A stretch of 64,000 bases of DNA from Methanobacterium sp. (GCF_038562635.1 NZ_JBCFBO010000002.1:310001-374000), one strand, 5' to 3'; shown: positions 45,317 through 54,172, counted from the stretch's first letter. Notes: generated by a model from the letters alone, not told the origin. A program made the numbers and translations.

Positions 45317-45679
45317 TTAATTTGAAGTTCTATTTACCTTATGATATTTTACATAACCATAGAACCACCTTACTGACCATATAATGTGAAATGCAGACCA
45401 CCATATGATTCCAATGAAATAAACTATTATCCCTAAAAAGATATTGATCAACGCCACCATTAAAAAAACAATAGGATTTCTATAAAAAAATGATGTAACT
45501 CCCATAAACTGTTGTATAGTTGATGAAAAGAAAATAGTGGGATTGACACCTATCAAAATCCATAATAATAAACCAAAAATCCCAAGAATAATTCTAAATA
45601 CTGCTCTAGCTGGAGATAATTTTTTTTCAAGCTCTACTGATAATTTTTCATTATCTACATCTTTTTTATCTCTTTTCAA
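45317..45679 (-). CDS. Small membrane protein of unknown function
   Basis: 120 residues. Charged N-terminus MKRDKKDVDNEKLSVELEKK, then three hydrophobic helices (AVFRIILGIFGLLLWILIGV; PIVFLMVALINIFLGIIVYFIGIIWW; AFHIIWSVRWFYGYV) and a short basic tail. Not recognised with certainty. GGGGGTAATTTATTG upstream of ATG fits a ribosome site. Convergent with the LeuA-family gene; the intergenic DNA is T-rich on both strands. Confidence 0.6.
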   Translation of the reverse strand: MKRDKKDVDNEKLSVELEKKLSPARAVFRIILGIFGLLLWILIGVNPTIFFSSTIQQFMGVTSFFYRNPIVFLMVALINIFLGIIVYFIGIIWWSAFHIIWSVRWFYGYVKYHKVNRTSN

Positions 45680-45871
45680 TAAATTACCCCCTGTAACGAT
45701 TTAATGTAACCAAATATAATAAAATTTTCTTTAATTAAAACAATGTCAAAATTAAAATAGAATTTTTACTTAATTAAAAACACATCCTATCTATGCTTTG
45801 TTGCTATTTTTTTATTTAGAAGCTAAAAGTCAAATAAATTTTTAACCGACTTTTTAATTTAGCAACACCCA

Positions 45872-46333
45872 TTGTCCTCAGATCAAAATATTAGAAAATT
45901 AAATAATAGTTTTTATATATTAAATATTATGGACACAGAAAATAAAACACATGTTAAAATTGAAGAATCATTTTTAGAGATTATCAATGGTTTTAAAGAA
46001 TCATACAGCGGCATTTTTATAAAAGGAGTAACAGATCCCAAGGTTATAAAGGAAGGAGACTTAAAAAAAATTGGAACTTCATTAACAAAAATATCTGAAT
46101 TTTTAGATAACAGACTTCAAGATCTAGAATTTGAAGCCAGTGACGAAAAAGTTAATGCAATAAATTCACGTTTAAAAAATGCCGTGAAAGTAGTCAATGA
46201 AATGGGAAATGAAATAAAAACCTTAAAAAACCATGAACCAAGAGATTATCACTGGTATGTAGTTGGAACACTTGCAGTGGTTTTAATAGGGCTATTTGAT
46301 TATATTGAGATTTATATGGAACACCAACCCTAA
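45872..46333 (+). CDS. Hypothetical protein with C-terminal membrane anchor
   Basis: 153 residues from TTG 45872, or 134 from the in-frame ATG at 45929; neither has a clear ribosome site, and the ATG may be leaderless. The soluble part is charged and helical (TSLTKISEFLDNRLQDLEFEASDEKVNAINSRL, likely coiled coil), followed by one transmembrane helix, HWYVVGTLAVVLIGLFDYIEIY, near the end. A tail-anchored cytosolic protein of unknown role. Confidence 0.55.
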   Translation: MSSDQNIRKLNNSFYILNIMDTENKTHVKIEESFLEIINGFKESYSGIFIKGVTDPKVIKEGDLKKIGTSLTKISEFLDNRLQDLEFEASDEKVNAINSRLKNAVKVVNEMGNEIKTLKNHEPRDYHWYVVGTLAVVLIGLFDYIEIYMEHQP

Positions 46334-46499
46334 TTCAAATGAGCATCAACAAAAAATTTAAAAGACCCGCTGTCTTAATTAATAGTTGACTGTCAAACAG
46401 CCCATATTTTTACAATACAAAATAATAAAATGGATTAATAGAATAAATAGCACGTATTAAAGCTATAACAAGTTTAAAATTATCTTTGAGGAATACACT

Positions 46500-46994
46500 A
46501 TGGAGTACAATATCCAGATAGCCGGTTTCAAGTCAAACATCAACGATTTCAAAAAATTAATGGGTAATATAAATAAAATAAGCAAAAAATGTACTGTTCA
46601 GCTTTTAAATGCCGATGGAGTTGCCGGCCGCGAACATATTCTCCATGCTACAGTTCATGCAATTAAAGCATTTGAACGGGATGAAAATATTGCAAAAGAC
46701 CTGGGACTTGAGATATGCGTGCGTGCGTCTGCTCAAAGACAAATATCCAAAGCACTTTCAATTTTAGGGATAAAAGAAGGTGAAATGAATATCTGTGCAG
46801 TTGCTGTAGGCTGTAAAGGAGATATTATGGATGAATTAGAAATTTTATTAGATAAAAGAGATGACAGTGTCTTAAATCCTGATGAAATTCTTTTAAAAGA
46901 TATTTATAAAATTTCAGAGGAAGAAATAAAAATTGCAAGTGACATATCAGATGTAATGATGGAGAAAACCACATTGCTGATACTTGAAACTTAA
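46500..46994 (+). CDS. cgi121: KEOPS complex subunit Cgi121
   Basis: 164 residues. The conserved core DGVAGREHILHATVHAIKAFERDENIAKDLGLEICVRASAQRQISKALSILGIKEG fits Cgi121/TPRKB family proteins, which bind tRNA and the Bud32 kinase in the KEOPS complex that makes t6A37 in ANN-decoding tRNAs. The rest of the KEOPS genes (Kae1, Bud32, Pcc1) are not in the window. AGGAATACACT precedes ATG. Monocistronic. Confidence 0.9.
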   Translation: MEYNIQIAGFKSNINDFKKLMGNINKISKKCTVQLLNADGVAGREHILHATVHAIKAFERDENIAKDLGLEICVRASAQRQISKALSILGIKEGEMNICAVAVGCKGDIMDELEILLDKRDDSVLNPDEILLKDIYKISEEEIKIASDISDVMMEKTTLLILET

Positions 46995-47077
46995 TTTAAT
47001 TTTTTAGATTCAAGTAACATAACTTCTTAAAATCTGGTATTTATAGAACTATTAACTTTATTTAATTAAAACTAATT

Positions 47078-48064
47078 CTAATCAATTATTCCTTTAATAA
47101 TTTGGGCAATTTCATTTAAATTATTATTTTCCAGAGACGGCATATCAAGATTCTTGATCTCAATACATACAGCATCCATAATCACCCGTTCATATCTAGG
47201 GCAGACGGTTATTATACCCCTTCCATCAGCTTTTAATTTTTGTCTGAGTAAATATCCTGTTTTTTTGGGATCATCTGTCTTTAAAGCAACACTTATTCCC
47301 CTTTTATCAGAGTGAACTGCAGATTTAAATTCTTTTTTAAGTATGTTACACGCTTCAATTGTCTTTGATAAGATCTGCGGGGCGTTTCTAATTTCCTCAG
47401 ATATTCCAGCACAAGTAACAGGGTTTGCTTTCAATGTTTTCAAAAGGAGCTTTGATTTTTTAAAAATTTCGTTATTGTTTGTTGAGATAAATCCGCCACT
47501 TCCAACGTTTACTATTTTAGGAGATCCTGTTGAAGCCACGATTACATGTGCATGTTTACCGTTTCCCAGTTTTTTTTCTCTATCTCCAATTCCACCGGAA
47601 GCATCTTCAACCAGAATTACACCTTTATCATCACATACTTTAAATAATTCTTTTACAGGCTGTTCTGCAATATAACCTGCAAAACTTGTTATAAAAAGAG
47701 CTTCAGGTTTGTGTTCATTAATGGTTTCTTCAAGAGTTTCAGGGCTGATAATTCCAAGGTATGTAGGCACTTCTACAACTTCAATACCTCTAAACTCGGC
47801 CATGTTTCTAAATCCAGTCCATCCTCCCTGATCTGGAATCAATATTTTATCTTTAAATGAATTCATAGCCACCAGAATTGCAGAGTTCCCGCTGTTTACA
47901 GTTTTTACATGTTCATGCCCTGTAATTTCACTTATTCTATCTTGTGCAAGCCTAACTTCGTCAAATCCCCTGTTTGATGCATAGTCAATATTTACTGCGG
48001 CTTCGCACATTGCATTTCTGGTTTCTTTTGAAGGTTTTTTAAAGTGTAGTTCCAATTGCATCAT
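47078..48064 (-). CDS. DegT/DnrJ/EryC1-like PLP-dependent enzyme
   Basis: 328 residues, fold type I. VNSGNSAILVAMNSF (about 60-74) is the phosphate-binding TxSGTxAL-like region, VILVEDASGGIGD carries the pyridine-binding Asp, and STGSPKIVNVGSGGFI (about 179-194) places the likely Schiff-base Lys. Similar to sugar aminotransferases but shorter; a role in cell-surface sugar or modified nucleotide synthesis is possible. The start could be either of two consecutive ATGs (48064 or 48061). Single gene between cgi121 and nreA. Confidence 0.75.
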   Translation of the reverse strand: MMQLELHFKKPSKETRNAMCEAAVNIDYASNRGFDEVRLAQDRISEITGHEHVKTVNSGNSAILVAMNSFKDKILIPDQGGWTGFRNMAEFRGIEVVEVPTYLGIISPETLEETINEHKPEALFITSFAGYIAEQPVKELFKVCDDKGVILVEDASGGIGDREKKLGNGKHAHVIVASTGSPKIVNVGSGGFISTNNNEIFKKSKLLLKTLKANPVTCAGISEEIRNAPQILSKTIEACNILKKEFKSAVHSDKRGISVALKTDDPKKTGYLLRQKLKADGRGIITVCPRYERVIMDAVCIEIKNLDMPSLENNNLNEIAQIIKGIID

Positions 48065-48219
48065 CTCAAAAATTTATAAACACGTTTTAATTTATAAAAT
48101 AGTTAAATAAATAATTTATCGGCTTTTAATAAATAAATACTATCCATTTTCAAGCATAAAAATAGTTAAAAATAGATAAACTCTTATGAAATTATTAATT
48201 TTGCAAACTAAATTAAAAA

Positions 48220-49401
48220 TTATTTAAAAAAGTTATCCAGCGTCATCTGCCGGGACCTCATCAAGTCCTGAAGAAGTGTACTTGTTTCTTTGAATTTGTC
48301 CATTGGAAGCTTTAATTTAGTTTCAATATAAGCAAGAGCTGTTTTCATGTCTTCAAATTCCCTTGGGATTTCACCCATTGCGCTCCTTACATTTTCCCTG
48401 ACGTTGAAAACTCCAAGAGGGACATATCCATTATAAGCTTCCCTAAGTACTATTGCACCAGCTTGCTTCTTCTCACTTGCAAGAGCTTCAAGGACAGCCA
48501 TTTTGCAAGTATAATAACATCCACCTACACATGAATATTCTTTTTTACCGCCGTTTAATTCATGGTCTGCAAATATCAGCTCTTCACGGCCCATAACATG
48601 CATGAACGCTTCGATCCATTCATACTGCCATTCCATTGGGAGTAAGAGAACTGCATAATAATTATTTAGGCTGCTGAATTCATATACCCTGTAAGTATCA
48701 ATTATATCATAATGACGGACTTCCCTGAGCAGATTATCTGCTATAATTGTGTCACAGGCTGTAATTGACCACCGTGTAGGGACTAACTTCCTGTTTTTTT
48801 CAATTCCCATTGTCCCCACAGAAAATGCTTTCTGGATACTTGAAAAGGGAACTCCTTTGCTGTGGAGGTCAACTGTAGCTGAAGCTGCCTTAAAATCAGT
48901 ATCGTAGTACACCTTTTCCAGCTGGCGGTCCCATTTAACTGCATCTATGTCAAATTTTTCAATTAAAGCACTTGGGCCGTGGGGGGCTGTTTCATCGCTG
49001 AACGAGAGGCCTTTTGGCCGGCTTCCAAATTGGGCTTCGCTTTCAATTGAAGTCGATGCGAGAGATATTTCCTGTAATTTTTCAACAAACGAATTATTAA
49101 AGTCCTGTATCCCTACAGTTTGTTTACCACGTACTAAATTCAATCTGTAGCCTATTATCTCTTCCTGCGTGGTTTGACTCGGGATCCATGATTCCGGCCT
49201 ATCCATAATGGATATGTCACCCTGCATTGGAGCAATCATTGGACCTGCATATACCTTAGGATAGTTCCAACTGCCAATGAATACTGAAGGTGGTGTAGTT
49301 CCGTCAAGTTCCTTTCCTACATCAACGGATTTCATATTGATGTTCGCTGTGAGCCTTTTGAGGTAGGCTTCCTTGCCCTTTATCATGATCTTATATATCA
49401 A
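48220..49401 (-). CDS. nreA: DNA repair protein NreA with C-terminal PCNA-binding motif
   Basis: 393 residues. Central motifs PPSVFIGSWNYPKVYAGPM, STSIESEAQFGSRPKGLSFSDETAPHGPSA, TRWSITACDTIIADNLL and GGCYYTCKMAVLEAL are those of archaeal Nre proteins, which act in DNA damage repair. The last residues QMTLDNFFK form a perfect PIP box (Q-x-x-L-x-x-F-F), so it should bind PCNA. No CxxC zinc finger is seen at the N-terminus (IYKIMIKGKEAYLKRL), unlike several Nre proteins. Upstream DNA is shared with a short dispersed repeat. Confidence 0.9.
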   Translation of the reverse strand: MIYKIMIKGKEAYLKRLTANINMKSVDVGKELDGTTPPSVFIGSWNYPKVYAGPMIAPMQGDISIMDRPESWIPSQTTQEEIIGYRLNLVRGKQTVGIQDFNNSFVEKLQEISLASTSIESEAQFGSRPKGLSFSDETAPHGPSALIEKFDIDAVKWDRQLEKVYYDTDFKAASATVDLHSKGVPFSSIQKAFSVGTMGIEKNRKLVPTRWSITACDTIIADNLLREVRHYDIIDTYRVYEFSSLNNYYAVLLLPMEWQYEWIEAFMHVMGREELIFADHELNGGKKEYSCVGGCYYTCKMAVLEALASEKKQAGAIVLREAYNGYVPLGVFNVRENVRSAMGEIPREFEDMKTALAYIETKLKLPMDKFKETSTLLQDLMRSRQMTLDNFFK

Positions 49402-49405
49402 CCTA

Positions 49406-49482
49406 CCTTAATAAAAAAGTAATGAGAGCAGATGAAAAGTATCTTTAAAATTATTTGATAGCATTTTTACAGAATAATTATG
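49406..49482. repeat. Dispersed ~77-bp repeat, copy 1
   Basis: Begins CCTTAATAAAAAAGTAATGA and contains AAAAGTATCTTTAAAATTA and TTGATAGCATTTTTAC. A second copy at 54173-54250 matches it along its length with few differences. A shorter, weaker match (CAACTGAAAAGTATTTTTT) occurs near 54822-54845. Non-coding; located just upstream of nreA. Confidence 0.75.
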
Positions 49483-49730
49483 TCCAATATAATGAAATTG
49501 ATAAGTTACTGTGTAATAAAATAATTTTTCATTATTTTTCAACATTTTTAAAAAAAATTAAATACTGCATAATTGATTTTTTTAGCCATAATTCGTTATA
49601 TCATAAATAAAGTAAAAAATAGGTCATTTAAAGCGAATTTAGCTATTCATTTATCTGACAGTAATTGTTCCTTAACCAGTTTTAGGAGACCAAACGAATT
49701 GATATAGAAATTTATCACAAGTTAATTAAT
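49483..49730. other. Intergenic DNA
   Basis: Very AT-rich; no gene or clear RNA. Together with the repeat above it makes a 330-base gap between nreA and the next small membrane protein gene. Confidence 0.3.
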
Positions 49731-50042
49731 TTAATAGTCCCATGTTATCTTTAAAAGTATAGTAAGAGCTATAAACTGGATAATGCCGCCGATAATATCC
49801 TTTGTTAAATCATGACTATTATTCAACATATTACCTGTCATAATTAGATATGTAATATCAAAAATATTTCTAAGTAAAAGAATTGCAGCGAATAAAATAA
49901 TTCCTGTTGTAAATCCAATCTTTATTTGCCGGTAACTCCCAATGTAAATATAAAGTAACCCCAATAAAACGCCAATATTTGCAATGCTAATAATAATGAC
50001 TGCAATTTCAATTCCTGTAAACCCAAATAGCTCTATTGTCAT
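49731..50042 (-). CDS. Small three-helix membrane protein, paralogue 1
   Basis: 103 residues, three hydrophobic helices: FTGIEIAVIIISIANIGVLLGLLYIYI, FTTGIILFAAILLLRNIF and IGGIIQFIALTILLKI, with a short basic loop SYRQIKIG between the first two. Closely similar to the protein at 53119-53415, sharing NIGxLxGLLYIYIxSYRxIKxGFTxGxILFA. The other copy sits directly after a winged-helix regulator gene; this one has no such partner. GGTGTTTAA precedes ATG. Function unknown. Confidence 0.65.
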   Translation of the reverse strand: MTIELFGFTGIEIAVIIISIANIGVLLGLLYIYIGSYRQIKIGFTTGIILFAAILLLRNIFDITYLIMTGNMLNNSHDLTKDIIGGIIQFIALTILLKITWDY

Positions 50043-50404
50043 TTAAACACCAATATATCACTTATTGATAGTTACTTGTTCCCAAAAATAGTTTCGATAT
50101 CAACATAATTTTCCATATTGTCTAAAATACATTTTACTGTAATTTTCTTCAGCGAAACTATTTTTCCGTCTTTTAAAATCTTTAATATGAAATTTAATAT
50201 CGCTACAATTAACATTTAATTTTTTTCTGTTAATATATGCATTTTAATGCAGTTTATTTGTTTTTAAAAATTTAAATAGGAAAGTGCCCACCCACCCTGT
50301 AATTATAGAATAAAAAAAGTTTACTTGCATCATTTTTGTCTATAATTACCCAAAATTTCATATATCTAGTTGGTTTGTGTGTTCTTATTCAAGTTTTTCC
50401 CGCC
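50043..50404. other. Intergenic DNA with a possible promoter
   Basis: No gene. TTTCATATATCTAG at about 50357-50370 on the plus strand is a plausible TATA region about 30 bases before the structured RNA candidate. Confidence 0.3.
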
Positions 50405-50562
50405 CTATTGTTTATCCTGGAAGCATAAATGGAGGATAAACATTTATTCACTTAAATCCTTCGACTAAAAGGAGAGTTGTTGGGGCTTGTTCCCATATAG
50501 GATGAATATTAAGTGAATTAAAATGGAGGTCCCACCGTCCTCCAATTAAGATCTGTTTTTTT
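50405..50562 (+). ncRNA. Candidate structured non-coding RNA
   Basis: Helices found by eye: TGTTTATCCT/AGGATAAACA (50409-50418 with 50433-50442), then ATTCACTTAA/TTAAGTGAAT (50446-50455 with 50509-50518). The second helix encloses a possible pseudoknot (TCCTT 50457-50461 with AAGGA 50469-50473, CGACT 50462-50466 with AGTTG 50475-50479) and a small hairpin TGGGG-CTTGT-TCCCA. A terminal hairpin TGGAGG/CCTCCA (50524-50544) follows, then a T-rich tract. G-U pairs fit only the plus strand. It does not match any RNA class I know. Further hairpin ATGTCA-CCCC-TGACAT at 50574-50589. Confidence 0.5.
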
Positions 50563-50658
50563 AGTTTTTTTAAATGTCACCCCTGACATGTTTTTGGAAA
50601 GTTTCCCACCACAAAATTATACTGAAACAGAGATGAAACTCCCACCAACTTTCATATA
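50563..50658. terminator. Hairpin and T-rich region after the ABC operon
   Basis: ATGTCA-CCCC-TGACAT (50574-50589) followed by G and T5 on the plus strand, and the dyad GGAAAGTTTCC at about 50596-50606. These could terminate the candidate RNA from the left or the minus-strand ABC operon from the right. Confidence 0.4.
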
Positions 50659-51342
50659 TTAAACACGTGCTTTTTCTTCTACGATTTTACCATCTCTTAC
50701 AGTTATGATCCTTTCCGCCATATTTGCAACGTAAGGCTCGTGTGTTACCATCACAAGAGTCACATTCTCTTTTTTATGAAGATCTTTAAGAATATCTAAT
50801 ATTATATCTCCAGTCTTAGAATCTAAAGATCCTGTTGGTTCATCTGCTAGAATAATAGATGGACGATTTACAAGGGCTCTTGCAATAGCAACTCGTTGTC
50901 TCTGCCCTCCAGAGAGTTTAGTTGGTTTCTGGTTTACTTTTTCTCCAAGTTCCACTGATTTTAAAAGTTCTATTGCACGCTCCTCCATTTCCTTACTCGA
51001 CATATTTGTTCCAAGCATTGGAATTTGAACATTTTCAAGCACTGTAAGGTTAGGTATCAGGTTGTGCAACTGGAACACAAATCCGATTTCATGTGATCTA
51101 AAAGTACTTAAGTCCTTGGTTCTTGTTAAGTCAACACCTGCAACTTTAACAGTGCCTTCATCTGCTATATCTAACGCTCCCAACATGTTTAGGAGTGTAG
51201 ATTTTCCAGAACCTGAGGGCCCTATTATGGAAACAAATTCTCCTTTTTTGATTTCAAGATCGACACCGTTTAATGCGATTATTTGTCCATTTTCGTAGCT
51301 CTTTTTGAGCCCGTGTATTTCGATAATGTTCCCGTTATTCAT
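50659..51342 (-). CDS. ABC transporter ATP-binding protein, MacB/LolD type
   Basis: 227 residues. Walker A GPSGSGKSTLLNMLG (about 40-54), Q-loop VFQLHNLIPNLTVLENV, signature LSGGQRQRVAIARAL (about 144-158), Walker B SIILADEPTGSLDSKTG and switch His VTHE. The LDSKTG and Q-loop patterns are those of the MacB/LolD/FtsE group, which work with FtsX-fold permeases. Its start overlaps the end of the permease gene by 8 bases, so they are coupled. Confidence 0.95.
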   Translation of the reverse strand: MNNGNIIEIHGLKKSYENGQIIALNGVDLEIKKGEFVSIIGPSGSGKSTLLNMLGALDIADEGTVKVAGVDLTRTKDLSTFRSHEIGFVFQLHNLIPNLTVLENVQIPMLGTNMSSKEMEERAIELLKSVELGEKVNQKPTKLSGGQRQRVAIARALVNRPSIILADEPTGSLDSKTGDIILDILKDLHKKENVTLVMVTHEPYVANMAERIITVRDGKIVEEKARV

Positions 51343-52504
51343 AGCGCAACGCCTCCGTTGGTGCTAATCTGCTCGCTCTGTAAGCTGGATAAAGTCCTCC
51401 AAGTACACCTACAATTAGAGCAACTCCAAATGCTCTTACAAGCAAATCAAGTGTAAATACCGGTGTTAATGAGGCAATATTAAATATCATTAATCCTCCG
51501 TAAACTAGTACAGTACCTACGACAGTACCTACTACTGCAGCTGCTAGGGTAAGTACAATTGATTCCCCTACTATCATTCCAAGTATTCTTCTACTTGGCC
51601 AGCCTACAGCTTTTAGAACCCCAATTTCACGAGTTCTTTCATATACTGACATTATCATGGTATTTATAACTCCAATTCCCCCAATTAATATTGCTAAGAG
51701 CGAAATTGCCCATGTTGCATTATTAATCACGCTTAAAATGCTATTTATCATGTTAGCCTGATCTAAAGCTGTTGTTGTAGCTAGACTTGGATACTTGTTT
51801 GTGATTGCCTGGCTTACTTGGGTGACATTAGCATTATCATCGACTTTAACTTCGATATTGCTGATTTTGTTAGTGTTGGAGGTTAGATTTTGAAGTTTAC
51901 TTAAGGACATGTATGCTCCACCGTCTGTCATGAAGCTTCCCGTTTCATAAATTCCAACAATTTTGAAAGTCTGATTGTAAAGTGTGATATTATCCCCAAT
52001 GGTTTTGTTTTGGTTTTGAGCTGCAGTTTTACCTATTATAATCTCGTTTGCACTGTTATTGAAGGTAGTTCCATTAAGACCACTTCCACTTATACCTACA
52101 AGACTTAATTTGCTGCTGTCAATACCAGTCACAGAAAAGCCACCTTGACCGCCGCCCCGACCAAATCCTGAACCTGAAGAACTTGAAGAACTTGAACTAC
52201 TATTTAAGCTGATTTCCTCACTTAAAACTCCAGTAGCATCTTTAACACCACTTATACTCTTAACATTAGCTACTTGCGTCATATTAAGATCAGCTGAGGA
52301 TTGAAAATTGTTTGAACCGTTTGCCATTACAGTAATTTCAGCTTCCCCTGCTTTAAGGGTCGTTTGCGTGGAAGATTGAAGAGCACTGGTAACAAGACCC
52401 AATGCCACAATAGTTGCAATTCCAATTGCAATACCTATAATCGCAAGGGAAGCTCTTGTTCTATTTCTAAATGGATTTTTTAAAATTAATCCAAGATAAT
52501 TCAT
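51335..52504 (-). CDS. ABC transporter permease, MacB/FtsX type
   Basis: 389 residues. One N-terminal transmembrane helix (RASLAIIGIAIGIATIVALGLV), a large extracellular MacB-like domain (about 45-265) and three C-terminal helices (FtsX domain, with INTMIMSVYERTREIGVLKAVGW, the coupling motif). The extracellular part holds an unusual stretch of about nine serines followed by Gly-rich sequence (GSGFGRGGGQGG, about residues 100-125), probably a flexible linker. Operon partner of the ATPase. Likely exports a peptide, lipid or drug, or acts as a mechanotransducer; substrate unknown. Confidence 0.92.
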   Translation of the reverse strand: MNYLGLILKNPFRNRTRASLAIIGIAIGIATIVALGLVTSALQSSTQTTLKAGEAEITVMANGSNNFQSSADLNMTQVANVKSISGVKDATGVLSEEISLNSSSSSSSSSGSGFGRGGGQGGFSVTGIDSSKLSLVGISGSGLNGTTFNNSANEIIIGKTAAQNQNKTIGDNITLYNQTFKIVGIYETGSFMTDGGAYMSLSKLQNLTSNTNKISNIEVKVDDNANVTQVSQAITNKYPSLATTTALDQANMINSILSVINNATWAISLLAILIGGIGVINTMIMSVYERTREIGVLKAVGWPSRRILGMIVGESIVLTLAAAVVGTVVGTVLVYGGLMIFNIASLTPVFTLDLLVRAFGVALIVGVLGGLYPAYRASRLAPTEALRYE

Positions 52505-52980
52505 TTTTAACTTCTCCTTTTGTTTAAAATAATTTAATCCTGCAATTCACGTCCTATTTATAAAAAAAGAGCATATAAGTAATTATTTCAAAATTCGTGT
52601 AAAATTTATATAAAATCCGTGGTAAATTGCACCCAAATTACATACAAATTATAAAAAAATAACGTTCATATCCAAGATCATGTGCAAAAATATTTATTGT
52701 ATGCTAAATTGTACTGTTAATTAATTTAAGTTAAATTTATTTAAAAAATCCAATTTATTTAATCAACAATTTCCATAAAATATTAGCAGTACCACTTAGT
52801 ACAACATTCCAGACATGAGCGAAAAAAATTAACATACATAACTTCGAGAATTGACAATATGCAATAAAGTATAAAAAAAGTCTAATCAGTTAATTTTCTA
52901 AAAAAGAGTATAAATCACTATCTTAAAAATTTATCAGTACTAAATTGTTCCTTTTTAAGTAATAATCCCAAGTTATTTTT
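52505..52980. other. Intergenic DNA upstream of the ABC permease
   Basis: About 475 AT-rich bases. TATTTATTGTATGC near 52690 and AATTTATATAAAATCC near 52604-52619 are TATA-like; the latter could be the ABC operon promoter on the minus strand. No gene seen. Confidence 0.35.
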
Positions 52981-53140
52981 GATCACCGTCGAAAATCTTC
53001 GATTTTCTGGATGATAAAAATTGAAAATTTTTGATCACCGTCGAAAATCTTCGATTTTCTGGATGATAAAAATTGAAAATTTTTGATCACCGTCGAAAAT
53101 CTTCAATTTTCTGGGCAGTTAAAGATTGGAAATCTTTAAC
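52981..53140 (+). repeat. Hairpin array, site D (52-bp tandem units)
   Basis: Units starting GATCACCGTC at 52981, 53033 and 53085; the first two are identical over 52 bases. Each holds GAAAATC-TTC-GATTTTC and, in the first two, AAAAATT-GAA-AATTTTT, joined by TGGATGAT. In the third unit the first stem is one pair changed (TTC-AATTTTC) and the second is replaced by a perfect GTTAAAGATT-GGA-AATCTTTAAC (53118-53140). That last hairpin overlaps the end of the small membrane protein gene and provides its final codons and stop. Confidence 0.85.
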
Positions 53141-53415
53141 AGTATGAGCAGTGCTATAATTTGTACAATATTGCCTAAAATGTAAGGAAAGTTTATTGGC
53201 ATCTGATTACTAAATAATATAAACCCCATCCCCATAATACTTTTAAATAAAAGCATCAAAGCAAATAATATGAGTCCCACTGTAAATCCAAATTTTATTT
53301 TCCTGTAACTTTTAATATAAATATATAAAAGCCCGGATAATAACCCTATATTCACAATTTCTGAAATTATGGCCAAAATTTTAATTCCAGAATATCCTAA
53401 TATTTCTAATACCAT
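53119..53415 (-). CDS. Small three-helix membrane protein, paralogue 2
   Basis: 98 residues from ATG 53415, preceded by GTGATTAAA (the ATG at 53424 is upstream of that site and less likely). Three helices as in the paralogue at 49731: SGIKILAIISEIVNIGLLSGLLYIYI, FTVGLILFALMLLFKSIM and ILGNIVQIIALLILLKI. The C-terminus ends KISNL, shorter than KITWDY in the paralogue, because a hairpin from array D supplies the last codons. It is 11 bases downstream of a winged-helix regulator gene, so the two form a regulator/membrane protein pair. Confidence 0.7.
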   Translation of the reverse strand: MVLEILGYSGIKILAIISEIVNIGLLSGLLYIYIKSYRKIKFGFTVGLILFALMLLFKSIMGMGFILFSNQMPINFPYILGNIVQIIALLILLKISNL

Positions 53416-53426
53416 TTTAATCACAT

Positions 53427-53717
53427 TTAATCATCTTTTAATCCTTTAACCTGTTTCCATATTACTTCAAAATCATCATAATTTTTTTCCATCTCTTCTG
53501 AGAGAAAATATATCTTACCATATCTTTCTCCAGTTGGTTTAACTATTTTAGCATCTTCTAAAATCTTAAGATGGTGTCTTATAGTGCTGTAACTCAAACT
53601 TAACTCTTCAGCAAGTTGATATGCGTTACAAGGCGTTTCATTTATTTTTTTTATGATTTTGGCACGATTTAATCCACCGCGCGTACCAAGAATTGCCCAA
53701 TACACTATTCTATTCAT
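53427..53717 (-). CDS. ArsR-type winged-helix transcription regulator
   Basis: 96 residues from ATG 53717 with GTGAT upstream. Helix-turn-helix core KIIKKINETPCNAYQLAEELSLSYSTIRHHLKILEDAKIVKPTGERYGKIYFLSEEM (about 24-80) with the S-x-x-T-I/V-x-x-H-L-x-x-L recognition helix of ArsR-like proteins and a beta-wing. No metal-binding cysteines apart from one in helix 2. Likely controls its own operon with the membrane protein that follows. Confidence 0.85.
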   Translation of the reverse strand: MNRIVYWAILGTRGGLNRAKIIKKINETPCNAYQLAEELSLSYSTIRHHLKILEDAKIVKPTGERYGKIYFLSEEMEKNYDDFEVIWKQVKGLKDD

Positions 53718-54172
53718 ATAAATCACGATTAAGATTTAAAACATCCACCACGTTCTCTTGTTAAATGATTATAGTTAATTAATATTAAAATTTATACACT
53801 AATTAGTGGTAAATTACACCCAAATTCATTTTCCAAAATTAAAATACTACTAATAGTAATTATCATAATTTGGGGAATTTAGACTTCAAAGCCTATTTTT
53901 TTAGCACAGCAAATAGTTTGATAATTCAATAATATTGAAACTAATTCAACACATATGCAACAAAAATGAAATTATAATTAAATCAAAAATTAGTACTGAT
54001 TACCAGTAATCTACCAACATAGACACATATTAAAACATGCCAAAATAGAAACACATGAGGACCATATGTCTTTAATTAAGGATCATAATGCATGAAATGA
54101 TAAATTGAAAGGTCAAATATGACTCAATGTTTTAAATACGACAGCAGATATATAGTATTATATATTGCCCCA
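53718..54172. other. Intergenic DNA
   Basis: About 455 AT-rich bases, no gene supported. TTAATATTAAAATTTATACAC near 53778-53798 is the best promoter-like stretch for the ArsR-type gene. Confidence 0.3.

Noticed and set aside
49415..49445. Short peptide start MRADEKYL within the dispersed repeat
   Set aside because: Stops after eight codons in both repeat copies; no evidence it is translated.
52981..53140. CRISPR-like array from 52-bp tandem units
   Set aside because: Units are contiguous with no spacers and only two are identical; it is a tandem duplication of hairpins.
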